This document shows, piece after piece, positions 30,386 through 39,115 of a stretch of 64,000 nt of DNA. Numbering within the stretch: the stretch's first letter is position 1; each line of letters starts with the position of its first letter. The DNA comes from an uncultured Methanobrevibacter sp. GTDB lineage: Archaea > Methanobacteriota > Methanobacteria > Methanobacteriales > Methanobacteriaceae. The notes under the pieces were generated by a model. That model saw only the letters and a list, made by a program, of their open reading frames with translations. It searched no databases and was not told the origin of the DNA. The DNA is taken from positions 13,198-77,197 of the forward strand of contig NZ_OMWA01000014.1 of the NCBI RefSeq assembly GCF_900314615.1, in the 5' to 3' direction. Both the position numbers and the translations under genes were made by a program.

Positions 30386-33300
30386 CTATTTTTTAATTCT
30401 GATAGTGTTTGTGATTTTGGATTTTCCATAAATTGAATATATTTTATATGACCCCACTTTAAGGTTAAGCTTAATGGTTATAGTAGCTTTTCCATACCTG
30501 TTAGTTTTGGCAATATATTTTTTACCTTTAATTTTAAATGTGATTTTCTTATTCTTTAAGGCTTTTCCATTACCGTTGACTAATTTAGCAGTGAATTTGT
30601 AAGATTTTGCCTTTTTGAAAACCTTATTGACAGTTATCAAAACAGGTTTTACAGTAATGGTATTGGATACCTTAAATCCTTTATAGGTTGCTGTAATGGC
30701 ATATTTTTTATTTATAAGATTTATTTTAAGAGATGCATAACCGTTAGAATTGGTTGTAATTGTATATGTCTTTCCAGCTATTCTAACAGAGATTTTTTCA
30801 CCGAATCCAACAGGATTACCATTATCGTCATAAACTCGTATTGTGAACTTTTTACCGCTTAATGCATAAATGGTCATGTCTTTGTTATTTGTAATCCTTG
30901 GTGAGACATTTATGGACTGAATTAGGGTTTCACCGGTGTTCAGATTAATAATAGTCATATTATACTTGCCAACATCCAACTGAATCGGAATAGATGCGAA
31001 ACCATTAGCATCAGTTGTCCCAATATATTCAACATCGTTGATTATGAATTTAACATCTGAATTATTTAACGGATTTCCATAACTGTCCAAAAAGATTATT
31101 GAATATTTAGAATTATATGTCTTATTTGAAGTATTATTGTTTAATATTGTTGATTTAACTTCCAAATCAGCAGTGAAATTCACTCCATCATAATATTTAT
31201 CGCCAGCAAAGTAACCCTGAATTAAGTAATTTCCTTGAGTTAAATTTAAAGAAGCTTCCCCATTTTTATCAGTATTAATAGTGAAAGATTTATTGTTTAA
31301 CTCAAATAGGATTTTACTGTCAGATATAGGCTGTCCCATTGAATTAAATAAGGTTACTTTATAAAGATTTCCGACATATATCTGTGAGATATTGGAGCTT
31401 AAAAATGCCTTTTGAGCCTGCACTTCGAAACATGCTGAAATATTATTTACATTATAATCCATTTCATTTTCAAGATACACCTCAACAGAATAATTTCCTT
31501 TAGCCTGATTAAGGAAAACTATATCTGAGGTTCCATTTGTTTTTAATCTAAACTCTTCATCATTGATTTTTACAATATAAGTTCCATTAATAGTTTTTGA
31601 TGATGAGATATTGATGGATACATTATTTGCATCAACATTAATATCCATGCCAATCACAACATTTTCTCTAACTTTAACAGATAAGTTTTTTGATGAATTA
31701 AAGTAATTGTCATCCCCCATGAATGAAATATGAACATCATAAAGTCCATTTGTCAGGTTGAGCGGAATTTGGCAAAAACCGTTTAAATCAGTTAGGACAC
31801 TATATGCTTTTCCATTCAATTCAACTTCAATCAAACGGTCAGGTACGCATTCGCCGTTAACATCTTTTAAAGTCATATTAAATTCAGAGAACTGATTTTC
31901 AACAATTGTCAAATCATCTGCTGCAATTACAGTTCCTATAACATTTACAGTAAACTGATCAATGGCCTTGTTAAATTCATAGTTGTCATTTAGTTCAACA
32001 GAAACATTGTAAATGCCATTTTCGAGATTATTTAAAACTAAAATGGAGTCAAAATCGTATCTATCACCGTTTACAATGATTGTCGGCAAATCATCAATCT
32101 CTTTAGACAGACTTACATTAATTTTTGCAGAATTTTGATATTTTTCAACTTCCAGCACAATTGTAACTTCTGATTTTACTTTAATTAGTGATGTGGAATG
32201 TGAATCAAAGTAATTGTCATCCCCTGCGAATTTAACTAAAACATCATACTTGCCGAAAGGAAGATTCATAGGAATAGAAACCATTCCATCAAAATCAGTT
32301 ATAGTAATGTAAGTTTCATTGTTTAAAGTCAACTCAAGAGTTTTATTGGAAATTGGCTGATTTTTGCCGTCAACAAGATAAGCAGTGAAATTCATTTCAT
32401 CCTCATCAGTTACGGTCAGATTATCTGCTATGATTTTACTTTCACTTACATTAACTTCAAATGAATCTTTAACCTCATCAAATACATAAGAATTATTATT
32501 TAAGATGATTTCTACATTATAAACTCCATTATCAAGATTGATCATATTCATACCTGCAATACCATTTTGAGAAGTGATATTGAATTTATTGTCATTGACA
32601 ATGACTGTTAATGTTTCATTAATTGATCTTGATAAAGTAATGTTTAAAGAGGCAGTGTTTTGATACTTTTCAATACTCAAAGAGATTTCAACTTTAGGAT
32701 AAACTGTAATGACTGAATTTTTAGATGTATTGAAGAAGTTATCATCACCGTTAAAGTTTGCTGTAACATTATAAGTGCCTGCAGTAAGATTAATCAATAT
32801 TGCAAATTCTCCATTATCACCAGTTACAGCAGAGTAACTTTCATTATTCAAAATAAATTCTACGGATTTATTAACTAACAGATTTCCTTCAATATCAGTT
32901 AAACGACCTGTATAATTTAAAGCATCACTATCATCGCATACCATATCATCTGCATCAATAACAGTTCCTGTAACATCAACAACAAAACTAATATCAGCAG
33001 GATTGGATAAATAGTTATCATTTGCTATAGAAACACTGATATTGTATTCGCCGTTGTCAAGACCAGTCATGTTTAAAAATGCCATTCCGTTTGTTGATGT
33101 GATATTTTGAGTCCTGTTGTTAATTTTAAATGTCAGTGTCTCATTAAGAGGCTTTGAAATATTCACATAAACAATTGCGGTGTCCTGATATTTATCATAT
33201 CTGACATTAATCTCAACAATGTCTTTAACCATGACTGTTTTAGATGAATTTGATTTGAAATAATCATTGCTTCCTTCAAAATCAATATCTAATTTATATT

Positions 33301-36300
33301 TGCCCAATCCAAGGTTTAAAACAAGTGTTGCGACACCATTATCTGTAGTTGCATTATAGGTAACATTGTTTATGGTAAATCGGATATTTTCTCCAGATAA
33401 CGGATTGCCATCTGAATCAGTTAAAGTAATGTTATAAATTAACTGATTATCGTATATAGTTAAGTCATCAGCAGATATTACGGTATTTTTAACATCGACA
33501 GTAAAACTATCTTCGATGATATTGGAGTTGTAAATCTGCTCGTATGAGCAAACAGTGACATTATAAATATCATTTAAAAGATTGGATAAGTTAAGACTGG
33601 ACTGGCCATTGATTAATTCAATTTCATATATCTTACCATTAACAACCACACTGACAGTCATATTAATTGTTTCATTTGCACTAACAGATATGGATACATT
33701 GTTTAAAACTCTTGAAATGCTTGAAGTCAGATTTATTTCTCTGACACTGATTTCTACTGATTTATAATCCGCAGATGAGTTATAACCTGTTGCAGCAAAT
33801 ATTGCTGAAATGAAATTGACAGTCCGGTTAAGACTGCATTCAAAAACAGCCTGACCATTGCTTGCATTGACATGATAATCTTTACCGTTGATATTGAATA
33901 TTACTTCACCATCAGGCATGTTTCCATATTCATCTGTGAAACTGGCAATAAGAGTGACCGGATTGAAACCGTTATAGCTGACATTTAGAGAAGTATTAAC
34001 AGCAATTGGATTTAATATTGTAAACGCTTTAATGCCTGCTACCTGAGAATAGTATGAATGAGATGAATATGCCCATTTCAAATCGTATAAATCATCCCAT
34101 TTCTTACCGTCATAGCTTACAAAAGAAATTCCCGGTTTATAAAGCATCCTGTTTAGGGATATTGCTTCTGAAATTGGGAAATTTGCTTCCCCGTCAACAT
34201 GAATATTGAAAACAACTTCAAATACATCTCCAGCTTTTAATGGAATTAACTGACCTAAATCAAAGGTGTAGTAACCCGGATTGGAGATTCCTTTTTTAAC
34301 CAGTACCAGCTCATCATTTACATATACGGATGCTGTCCAGTTGGTAATTTTTTCAAAGTAGGTTGAAACAGCAGCAAGATATTCGTCATCGCCTGCAGTG
34401 AAAACATTCTTATACCAGACAGTATCTGAAGAGTTGCAGAAGAGGTATGTAATTCCTGCTATGTCATACTGGTAATTTTTATCATATTTTTTTGTGTCAT
34501 TAAATATTATTGTATATGCAGAATCTTTAATGCCAGGCTGGGCAAATTTCATATCATAATATGATACATAGAAGTATCCGTTTTCACCCCATGAAGGTCC
34601 CCAGCTGTTTCTTACAATCCATGCACCATCTCCTTCAATGGAGTTTGACCATTTGAAATTGGATTTGGAATAATTGTCATCCCATCCGACAATTGTTACT
34701 GCATGATTCGATGCTACATTTGAATAACAGTAATAACCTTTGGTTGTACTGTCATAATAGTTACCGTAATAAGCCATGGATGTTCCAACAGCACCATATT
34801 TTAATATTGCTTCTTTTATTGCATCATTATCAGTGTAATTTTCACGTGATAAAAACAGTATATTTTGAACATGGAAAATGCTGTTGAATATGGATGACAA
34901 TACTGATTTATCATCGAATAAGTCATCCATTTCAGATACAGGACCCAACCAGCTTGTCAGATATCCCCAAGGCATATTATCATAACCGCCATCATTTGTA
35001 TTCATATTCCACCCGTAATCTGAAAATAAAGCGGCAAGATTTTTCATGTTTTCCTCGGATAAATCATAAGCATTGCCTGTAGCCTTAAGTAAACATGACT
35101 CCAAAACTGAAATCGCTGTAAATGCCCAGCAGTTACCTGAAGATTGCTGATTTTTTACAATAGTTGTAAATCCGTTTTCATAGAGATTATATCTGGAAGG
35201 GATTGAATCTATAGGAGTGTCATTGAATTTAACCATTGAATAATTTCCGCTGCCAATTGTCAGATTAACATTTGAAGAGTCAAAAAGGTCATTATTCAGA
35301 TATGCATTATTATCTGAAAATTTATTGAATCCCAATATTGGGACTTTAACTGTGTTTAAAAGAGAGTATACTGCTCCGCCGATAAAAGATGCATTATTAC
35401 CATTGAATATATTAGCTCTCATAAAAAGAGAGGTAGAGTTGTCTGCAAATACTGCTCCACCATTTCTTGCTGAATTGCTAATGAATTTTGAACTGGTCAG
35501 TGAAAGATTACCATACATGTGATAAATAGCTCCGCCATTCCATTTTGCAGAATTGTTTTCAAAATATCCGTTATTTAATGAAAAAGTGGATTTTAAAGAA
35601 GTTATCGCTGAGCCAAATGTTGCAGAACAATTTATAAAATCAACGTTTTTACCGTCAAATGAGGAATATTTAATGTAAACTGCTCCTCCGGCATCATCAA
35701 TCGAACGTGAATTATAAAACTTTGATTTTGAAATGACTACACTGCCTGTATTTTCACATGCAATTGCTCCACCGTAATTATATGCAAAATTATTGATAAA
35801 AAGTGAATCGGCAATTTCAAGATTACCGCTGCCCATATAAATTGCACCACCATAGACGGCATAGTTGTCAGAGAAAGTACAATTATTTAATGTTAGTTGT
35901 GCATTAGGGTAATCAGAAGGAGTATAAATTGCTCCACCGAAATTATTTCCATAGGAATCCGGACGTGAGCCATATCCGTATGAAAAGACTGTATTATTTG
36001 CTGCAATTTTACCTAAATTGGTAATTGACATGTCCACAAAAGTTACATTTTGTACTGTTAAAATGGTGCTTACTTTAAAACCGACACCGGCATAACTTAT
36101 TATGGTTTTTTCAACATCACTACCGTAAATATTAACCCTTTCAATATTTTTATTGGAATCCAGTTCATATTCCCCATCTGCAAGATAAATATTGCAGTTT
36201 GATTTGATTCTATCGGCGGTTAAATATTTATAGGGATTGTCTATAGATCCATTTCCATCACTTTCAGCTGAGGCATTGAAATAATAGTCATTAGATGCCT

Positions 36301-36466
36301 TCAATATATTTCTACCCAGATTTGCTGAAAGAGATGGTGATTCATTAAAATTATCGTTATTTAGCATATCAGTAGAATTATCTGCTGCAAAGCCTGCAGG
36401 AATTATTATTAATAAAAATAATAATGCTAAGCATATACTAAACAAACTGCATCTCTTTTTATTCAT
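30386..36466 (-). CDS. adhesin-like surface protein with papain-like (C1) cysteine protease domain, 2026 aa
   Basis: Secreted protein with signal peptide (about 1-28, ending AGFAA) and a beta-helix at about 75-400. A complete papain-type domain covers about 420-655: oxyanion Gln440 and nucleophile Cys446 in NQQSSGNCWAF, His588 in NHAVTIVGWDDNY, and Asn620 in VRNSWGPSWGENGYFYVSYY. About 660-815 resembles the lectin-like domain often found after such peptidases. Roughly ten Ig-like repeats follow, many with DDxxxY variants and KYQN(S/T)A openings, then the Lys-rich double module ending NTIRIKK. All catalytic residues are present, so an active protease at the cell surface is likely. The substrate, host or microbial protein or self-processing, is unknown. 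The start is ATG at 36466. Confidence 0.88.
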   Translation of the reverse strand: MNKKRCSLFSICLALLFLLIIIPAGFAADNSTDMLNNDNFNESPSLSANLGRNILKASNDYYFNASAESDGNGSIDNPYKYLTADRIKSNCNIYLADGEYELDSNKNIERVNIYGSDVEKTIISYAGVGFKVSTILTVQNVTFVDMSITNLGKIAANNTVFSYGYGSRPDSYGNNFGGAIYTPSDYPNAQLTLNNCTFSDNYAVYGGAIYMGSGNLEIADSLFINNFAYNYGGAIACENTGSVVISKSKFYNSRSIDDAGGAVYIKYSSFDGKNVDFINCSATFGSAITSLKSTFSLNNGYFENNSAKWNGGAIYHMYGNLSLTSSKFISNSARNGGAVFADNSTSLFMRANIFNGNNASFIGGAVYSLLNTVKVPILGFNKFSDNNAYLNNDLFDSSNVNLTIGSGNYSMVKFNDTPIDSIPSRYNLYENGFTTIVKNQQSSGNCWAFTAISVLESCLLKATGNAYDLSEENMKNLAALFSDYGWNMNTNDGGYDNMPWGYLTSWLGPVSEMDDLFDDKSVLSSIFNSIFHVQNILFLSRENYTDNDAIKEAILKYGAVGTSMAYYGNYYDSTTKGYYCYSNVASNHAVTIVGWDDNYSKSNFKWSNSIEGDGAWIVRNSWGPSWGENGYFYVSYYDMKFAQPGIKDSAYTIIFNDTKKYDKNYQYDIAGITYLFCNSSDTVWYKNVFTAGDDEYLAAVSTYFEKITNWTASVYVNDELVLVKKGISNPGYYTFDLGQLIPLKAGDVFEVVFNIHVDGEANFPISEAISLNRMLYKPGISFVSYDGKKWDDLYDLKWAYSSHSYYSQVAGIKAFTILNPIAVNTSLNVSYNGFNPVTLIASFTDEYGNMPDGEVIFNINGKDYHVNASNGQAVFECSLNRTVNFISAIFAATGYNSSADYKSVEISVREINLTSSISRVLNNVSISVSANETINMTVSVVVNGKIYEIELINGQSSLNLSNLLNDIYNVTVCSYEQIYNSNIIEDSFTVDVKNTVISADDLTIYDNQLIYNITLTDSDGNPLSGENIRFTINNVTYNATTDNGVATLVLNLGLGKYKLDIDFEGSNDYFKSNSSKTVMVKDIVEINVRYDKYQDTAIVYVNISKPLNETLTFKINNRTQNITSTNGMAFLNMTGLDNGEYNISVSIANDNYLSNPADISFVVDVTGTVIDADDMVCDDSDALNYTGRLTDIEGNLLVNKSVEFILNNESYSAVTGDNGEFAILINLTAGTYNVTANFNGDDNFFNTSKNSVITVYPKVEISLSIEKYQNTASLNITLSRSINETLTVIVNDNKFNITSQNGIAGMNMINLDNGVYNVEIILNNNSYVFDEVKDSFEVNVSESKIIADNLTVTDEDEMNFTAYLVDGKNQPISNKTLELTLNNETYITITDFDGMVSIPMNLPFGKYDVLVKFAGDDNYFDSHSTSLIKVKSEVTIVLEVEKYQNSAKINVSLSKEIDDLPTIIVNGDRYDFDSILVLNNLENGIYNVSVELNDNYEFNKAIDQFTVNVIGTVIAADDLTIVENQFSEFNMTLKDVNGECVPDRLIEVELNGKAYSVLTDLNGFCQIPLNLTNGLYDVHISFMGDDNYFNSSKNLSVKVRENVVIGMDINVDANNVSINISSSKTINGTYIVKINDEEFRLKTNGTSDIVFLNQAKGNYSVEVYLENEMDYNVNNISACFEVQAQKAFLSSNISQIYVGNLYKVTLFNSMGQPISDSKILFELNNKSFTINTDKNGEASLNLTQGNYLIQGYFAGDKYYDGVNFTADLEVKSTILNNNTSNKTYNSKYSIIFLDSYGNPLNNSDVKFIINDVEYIGTTDANGFASIPIQLDVGKYNMTIINLNTGETLIQSINVSPRITNNKDMTIYALSGKKFTIRVYDDNGNPVGFGEKISVRIAGKTYTITTNSNGYASLKINLINKKYAITATYKGFKVSNTITVKPVLITVNKVFKKAKSYKFTAKLVNGNGKALKNKKITFKIKGKKYIAKTNRYGKATITIKLNLKVGSYKIYSIYGKSKITNTIRIKK

Positions 36467-36580
36467 ATTTTGACCTTCAAATTAAAATTTAATTTATATT
36501 ATTTTAATTTATATTTATAATAATATAAATAATCAACTGAACTTTAAAAATTTATACTTAAAAATATATATTAAAAATTG

Positions 36581-37003
36581 ATGAAAGGATGTTATTGTTT
36601 AATAATTAAATTAAATAAGGATACAACCATTAAAATAGGAAAGAAACTTGGAAAAATAGATTTTAATAAAGGATATTATGTCTATGTGGGCTCTGCTATG
36701 AATTCACTTGAATCAAGAATTAAAAGACATTTGAGTGACGAAAAAAAGCTTCACTGGCATGTGGATTATCTTTTGAGAAAAGCAGAAATTACAGATGTAA
36801 TCTACAACGAATCAAAAAGAAAAATAGAATGTGACCTTTCACAGTTGATTTCGCTAAAATCAGAAGGCATTGAAGATTTCGGATGTTCAGACTGTGAATG
36901 TGAAAGCCACCTATATTATTTTAAAAATAGAAATGAAGCTATTGAGACTGTTGAAAATGATTATAACTCAATAGCTATGGATTTTAAATATTTTAAAAAA
37001 TAA
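36581..37003 (+). CDS. DUF123 family protein (GIY-YIG nuclease-like)
   Basis: A 140-residue archaeal DUF123 protein; the family is related to GIY-YIG nucleases and is sometimes fused to endonuclease III. Visible signatures are CYCLIIKL at the N-terminus, GYYVYVGSAMNSLESRIKRH (the GIY-YIG-like core with its Arg), a WHVDYLL motif, and a Cys cluster CSDCECESHLYYF near the C-terminus. The start is the ATG at 36581. A TATA box (36551-36560) lies about 25 nt before it, so the mRNA is probably leaderless; a TTG one codon earlier has no support. Its 3' end overlaps that of the opposing 163-aa gene by 11 bases. A DNA-cleaving role is inferred from the family. Confidence 0.8.
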   Translation: MKGCYCLIIKLNKDTTIKIGKKLGKIDFNKGYYVYVGSAMNSLESRIKRHLSDEKKLHWHVDYLLRKAEITDVIYNESKRKIECDLSQLISLKSEGIEDFGCSDCECESHLYYFKNRNEAIETVENDYNSIAMDFKYFKK

Positions 37004-37484
37004 ATCCCCGTTTTTTCTTGTGTCTGTAGGATATTTCAAATGAATCAAGGGCTATTTTTTTCAAAACCTCCCTGTCTTCATCATTAATATTGACGACACT
37101 TTCCCATTCCTTTTCCAAGGCAGATATTTCATCAAGAATAGTTATACCCTTTTCGGTTAAAGTGCAGTCATATTCAAGGCCGTTTCCAGGATTTAAATCT
37201 ACTTCAACCAGATTATACTTTTCAAGTTTCTGATATTTCTTCAAATATAATCCTAAATGCATATTGAACAGGTCGTCCTTTTTAGCTTTTTCAAACTGTT
37301 TTACACGAATCTTTTTGTGATGATGCTTTTCATGCTTTTTGACCTGCTTTAAAAGTTTGATTTGACTTTCATGAAGAAATATGCTTAAGTCTTCACGTAC
37401 ATAAGTCATCTTGGACTCTTCAATAATGCCAATCAGTGAGGAGGCAGGCATTTTTGCAATTGCATCTTTGTGAGGATGTGCCAT
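36993..37484 (-). CDS. hypothetical protein, winged-helix-like, third gene of helicase operon
   Basis: 163 residues, rich in Lys and His in the middle (VKKHEKHHHKKIRVKQF). The C-terminal half reads like the wing and last helix of a MarR-type regulator (YNLVEVDL, DCTLTEKGITILDEI), but I do not recognise a named family. The N-terminus MPASSLIGIIEE may be a helical dimer element. A strong ribosome binding site AGGTGAT overlaps the stop of the HerA-like ATPase gene, and the gap is only 9 bases, so the two are co-transcribed and probably translationally coupled. It could regulate its own operon or be a partner subunit; both are inference. Confidence 0.6.
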   Translation of the reverse strand: MAHPHKDAIAKMPASSLIGIIEESKMTYVREDLSIFLHESQIKLLKQVKKHEKHHHKKIRVKQFEKAKKDDLFNMHLGLYLKKYQKLEKYNLVEVDLNPGNGLEYDCTLTEKGITILDEISALEKEWESVVNINDEDREVLKKIALDSFEISYRHKKKRGFIF

Positions 37485-37493
37485 TAAATCACC

Positions 37494-39110
37494 TTATTTC
37501 ATCTGACCGAATATTCCTCTCATCAGACCTTTAGTTACCTCACGTGCAGCTGTGTTAACAGCCTGAGAAGCAGCTTTTTCAATAGCCTTCTGCTGAGCGG
37601 TCTTTTTGGTTTTCTTACCTGTAGTCTGTGTTTGACCTGACAATACTGTACCTAAAATATCGCCTAAAATTCCTCCTGCATTCAGTTGAGGCTGCTGCGG
37701 AGCTTCTTCAGCTTCACTTTGAACAGGTTCACCAGCAGGTTCTGTTTGAACTTCAACTTTTGCCTCTTCAATGACTTCAATATCACTATGCGGAACTTCA
37801 CTTTCAACATTAGGATTTGAATCAATTTTATTTAAAAGCATTTCATAAGCAGACAATCCGTCTACAGCTTCCCAGTATTTTGATTTAAGTTCTGAAAGGT
37901 TAATCAGTTCCCCTCTCATTGCATCATCAATAGCTCCGATATAACTTTGCGGAGGAACAATATCGACTTTTTGAACTACTCCAGGTACACCTTTTTCATC
38001 TAAAACAGAAACCAGCGCTTCACCGATTCCAAGTTCGGAAATTACAGAGGCAGTTTCAAATTCAGGATTTGGTCTGAATGTTTCTGCAGCCACTTTAACG
38101 GCTTTCTGGTCTTTTGGAGTGTATGCATGAAGTGCGTGCTGTACACGGTTTCCGAGCTGTGCCAAGATATCGTCAGGAATATCTGCAGGGGACTGTGAGA
38201 TAAAGTACAGTCCTACCCCTTTTGAACGAATAAGCCTTACAATCTGTTCGATTTTTTTGGCAAATTCAGGAGACATATCATCAAATAACAGATGAGCTTC
38301 ATCAAAGAAGAATACGAATTTAGGTTTATCCATATCCCCAACTTCAGGTAAATTCTCAAATAATTCTGATAACATCCAAAGCAGAAATGTTGAGTAAATT
38401 TCAGGAGACAATGATAATTTTTGAGCATCCAAAACGTTGATTATACCTTTACCGTTGTCATCAACTCTCATAAAGTCATCCAAAACAAGTGCAGGTTCAC
38501 CAAAAAATTCATTTCCGCCCTGGTCTTCAAGTGTGATAAGGCTTCTTAAAATGGTATTTGCAGATTTCTCAGCAATTGCACCGTATGCGCTTTCATATTC
38601 TGCCTTGTTTTCAACAACATGATTGATCATTGACTTTAAATCCTTCATGTCAATGATTAAAAGAGATTTTTCATCAGCTACTTTGAAAACTATATTCAAA
38701 ACGCCCTGCTGAGCTTCAGACAAGTTCAGGATTTTTCCCAGAAGTGTAGGACCCATTTCAGATAATGATACACGAACAGGAAGACCTTTGGCTCCGAATA
38801 AATCCCAGAATTCAACAGGATATGCCTGATATTTGAATCCTTTAGCTGCAAGGCCATATTTTTCCACATTGGTTTTAATCTTTTCTGTTTCAGAACCTAT
38901 TTTGGCAAGTCCTGAAATGTCTCCTTTCATATCCGCTAAAAATACAGGAACCCCCATGTCTGAAAAAGATTCAGCCAGAGTTTTTAAAGTGATTGTTTTA
39001 CCTGTACCTGTTGCTCCGGCTATCAGACCATGACGGTTAGCCAGTTTCAGCTGCAATTCAACACAAACATTTTCATTGCAACCAATCAATATTTTGTCAT
39101 CTGCATACAT
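37494..39110 (-). CDS. HerA/DUF853-type ATPase
   Basis: A 538-residue cytosolic P-loop ATPase of the DUF853 (HerA-FtsK-like) family. Walker A GATGTGKT is at about 32-39, followed by FLADMKGDISGLAKIG, a family hallmark. Walker B is VFFFDEAHLLFDD at about 268-280. IRSKGVGLYFISQSPADIP is the sensor/arginine-finger region. The C-terminus is acidic and then Ala/Gln-rich, ending in a basic helix. The start is ATG at 39110, with GGGTGA 5 nt upstream; a GTG three codons earlier overlaps that site and is rejected. The helicase gene ends 5 bases before. Related ATPases act in DNA end processing or as hexameric translocases; the exact role of this family is not settled. Confidence 0.85.
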   Translation of the reverse strand: MYADDKILIGCNENVCVELQLKLANRHGLIAGATGTGKTITLKTLAESFSDMGVPVFLADMKGDISGLAKIGSETEKIKTNVEKYGLAAKGFKYQAYPVEFWDLFGAKGLPVRVSLSEMGPTLLGKILNLSEAQQGVLNIVFKVADEKSLLIIDMKDLKSMINHVVENKAEYESAYGAIAEKSANTILRSLITLEDQGGNEFFGEPALVLDDFMRVDDNGKGIINVLDAQKLSLSPEIYSTFLLWMLSELFENLPEVGDMDKPKFVFFFDEAHLLFDDMSPEFAKKIEQIVRLIRSKGVGLYFISQSPADIPDDILAQLGNRVQHALHAYTPKDQKAVKVAAETFRPNPEFETASVISELGIGEALVSVLDEKGVPGVVQKVDIVPPQSYIGAIDDAMRGELINLSELKSKYWEAVDGLSAYEMLLNKIDSNPNVESEVPHSDIEVIEEAKVEVQTEPAGEPVQSEAEEAPQQPQLNAGGILGDILGTVLSGQTQTTGKKTKKTAQQKAIEKAASQAVNTAAREVTKGLMRGIFGQMK

Positions 39111-39115
39111 TGTAT

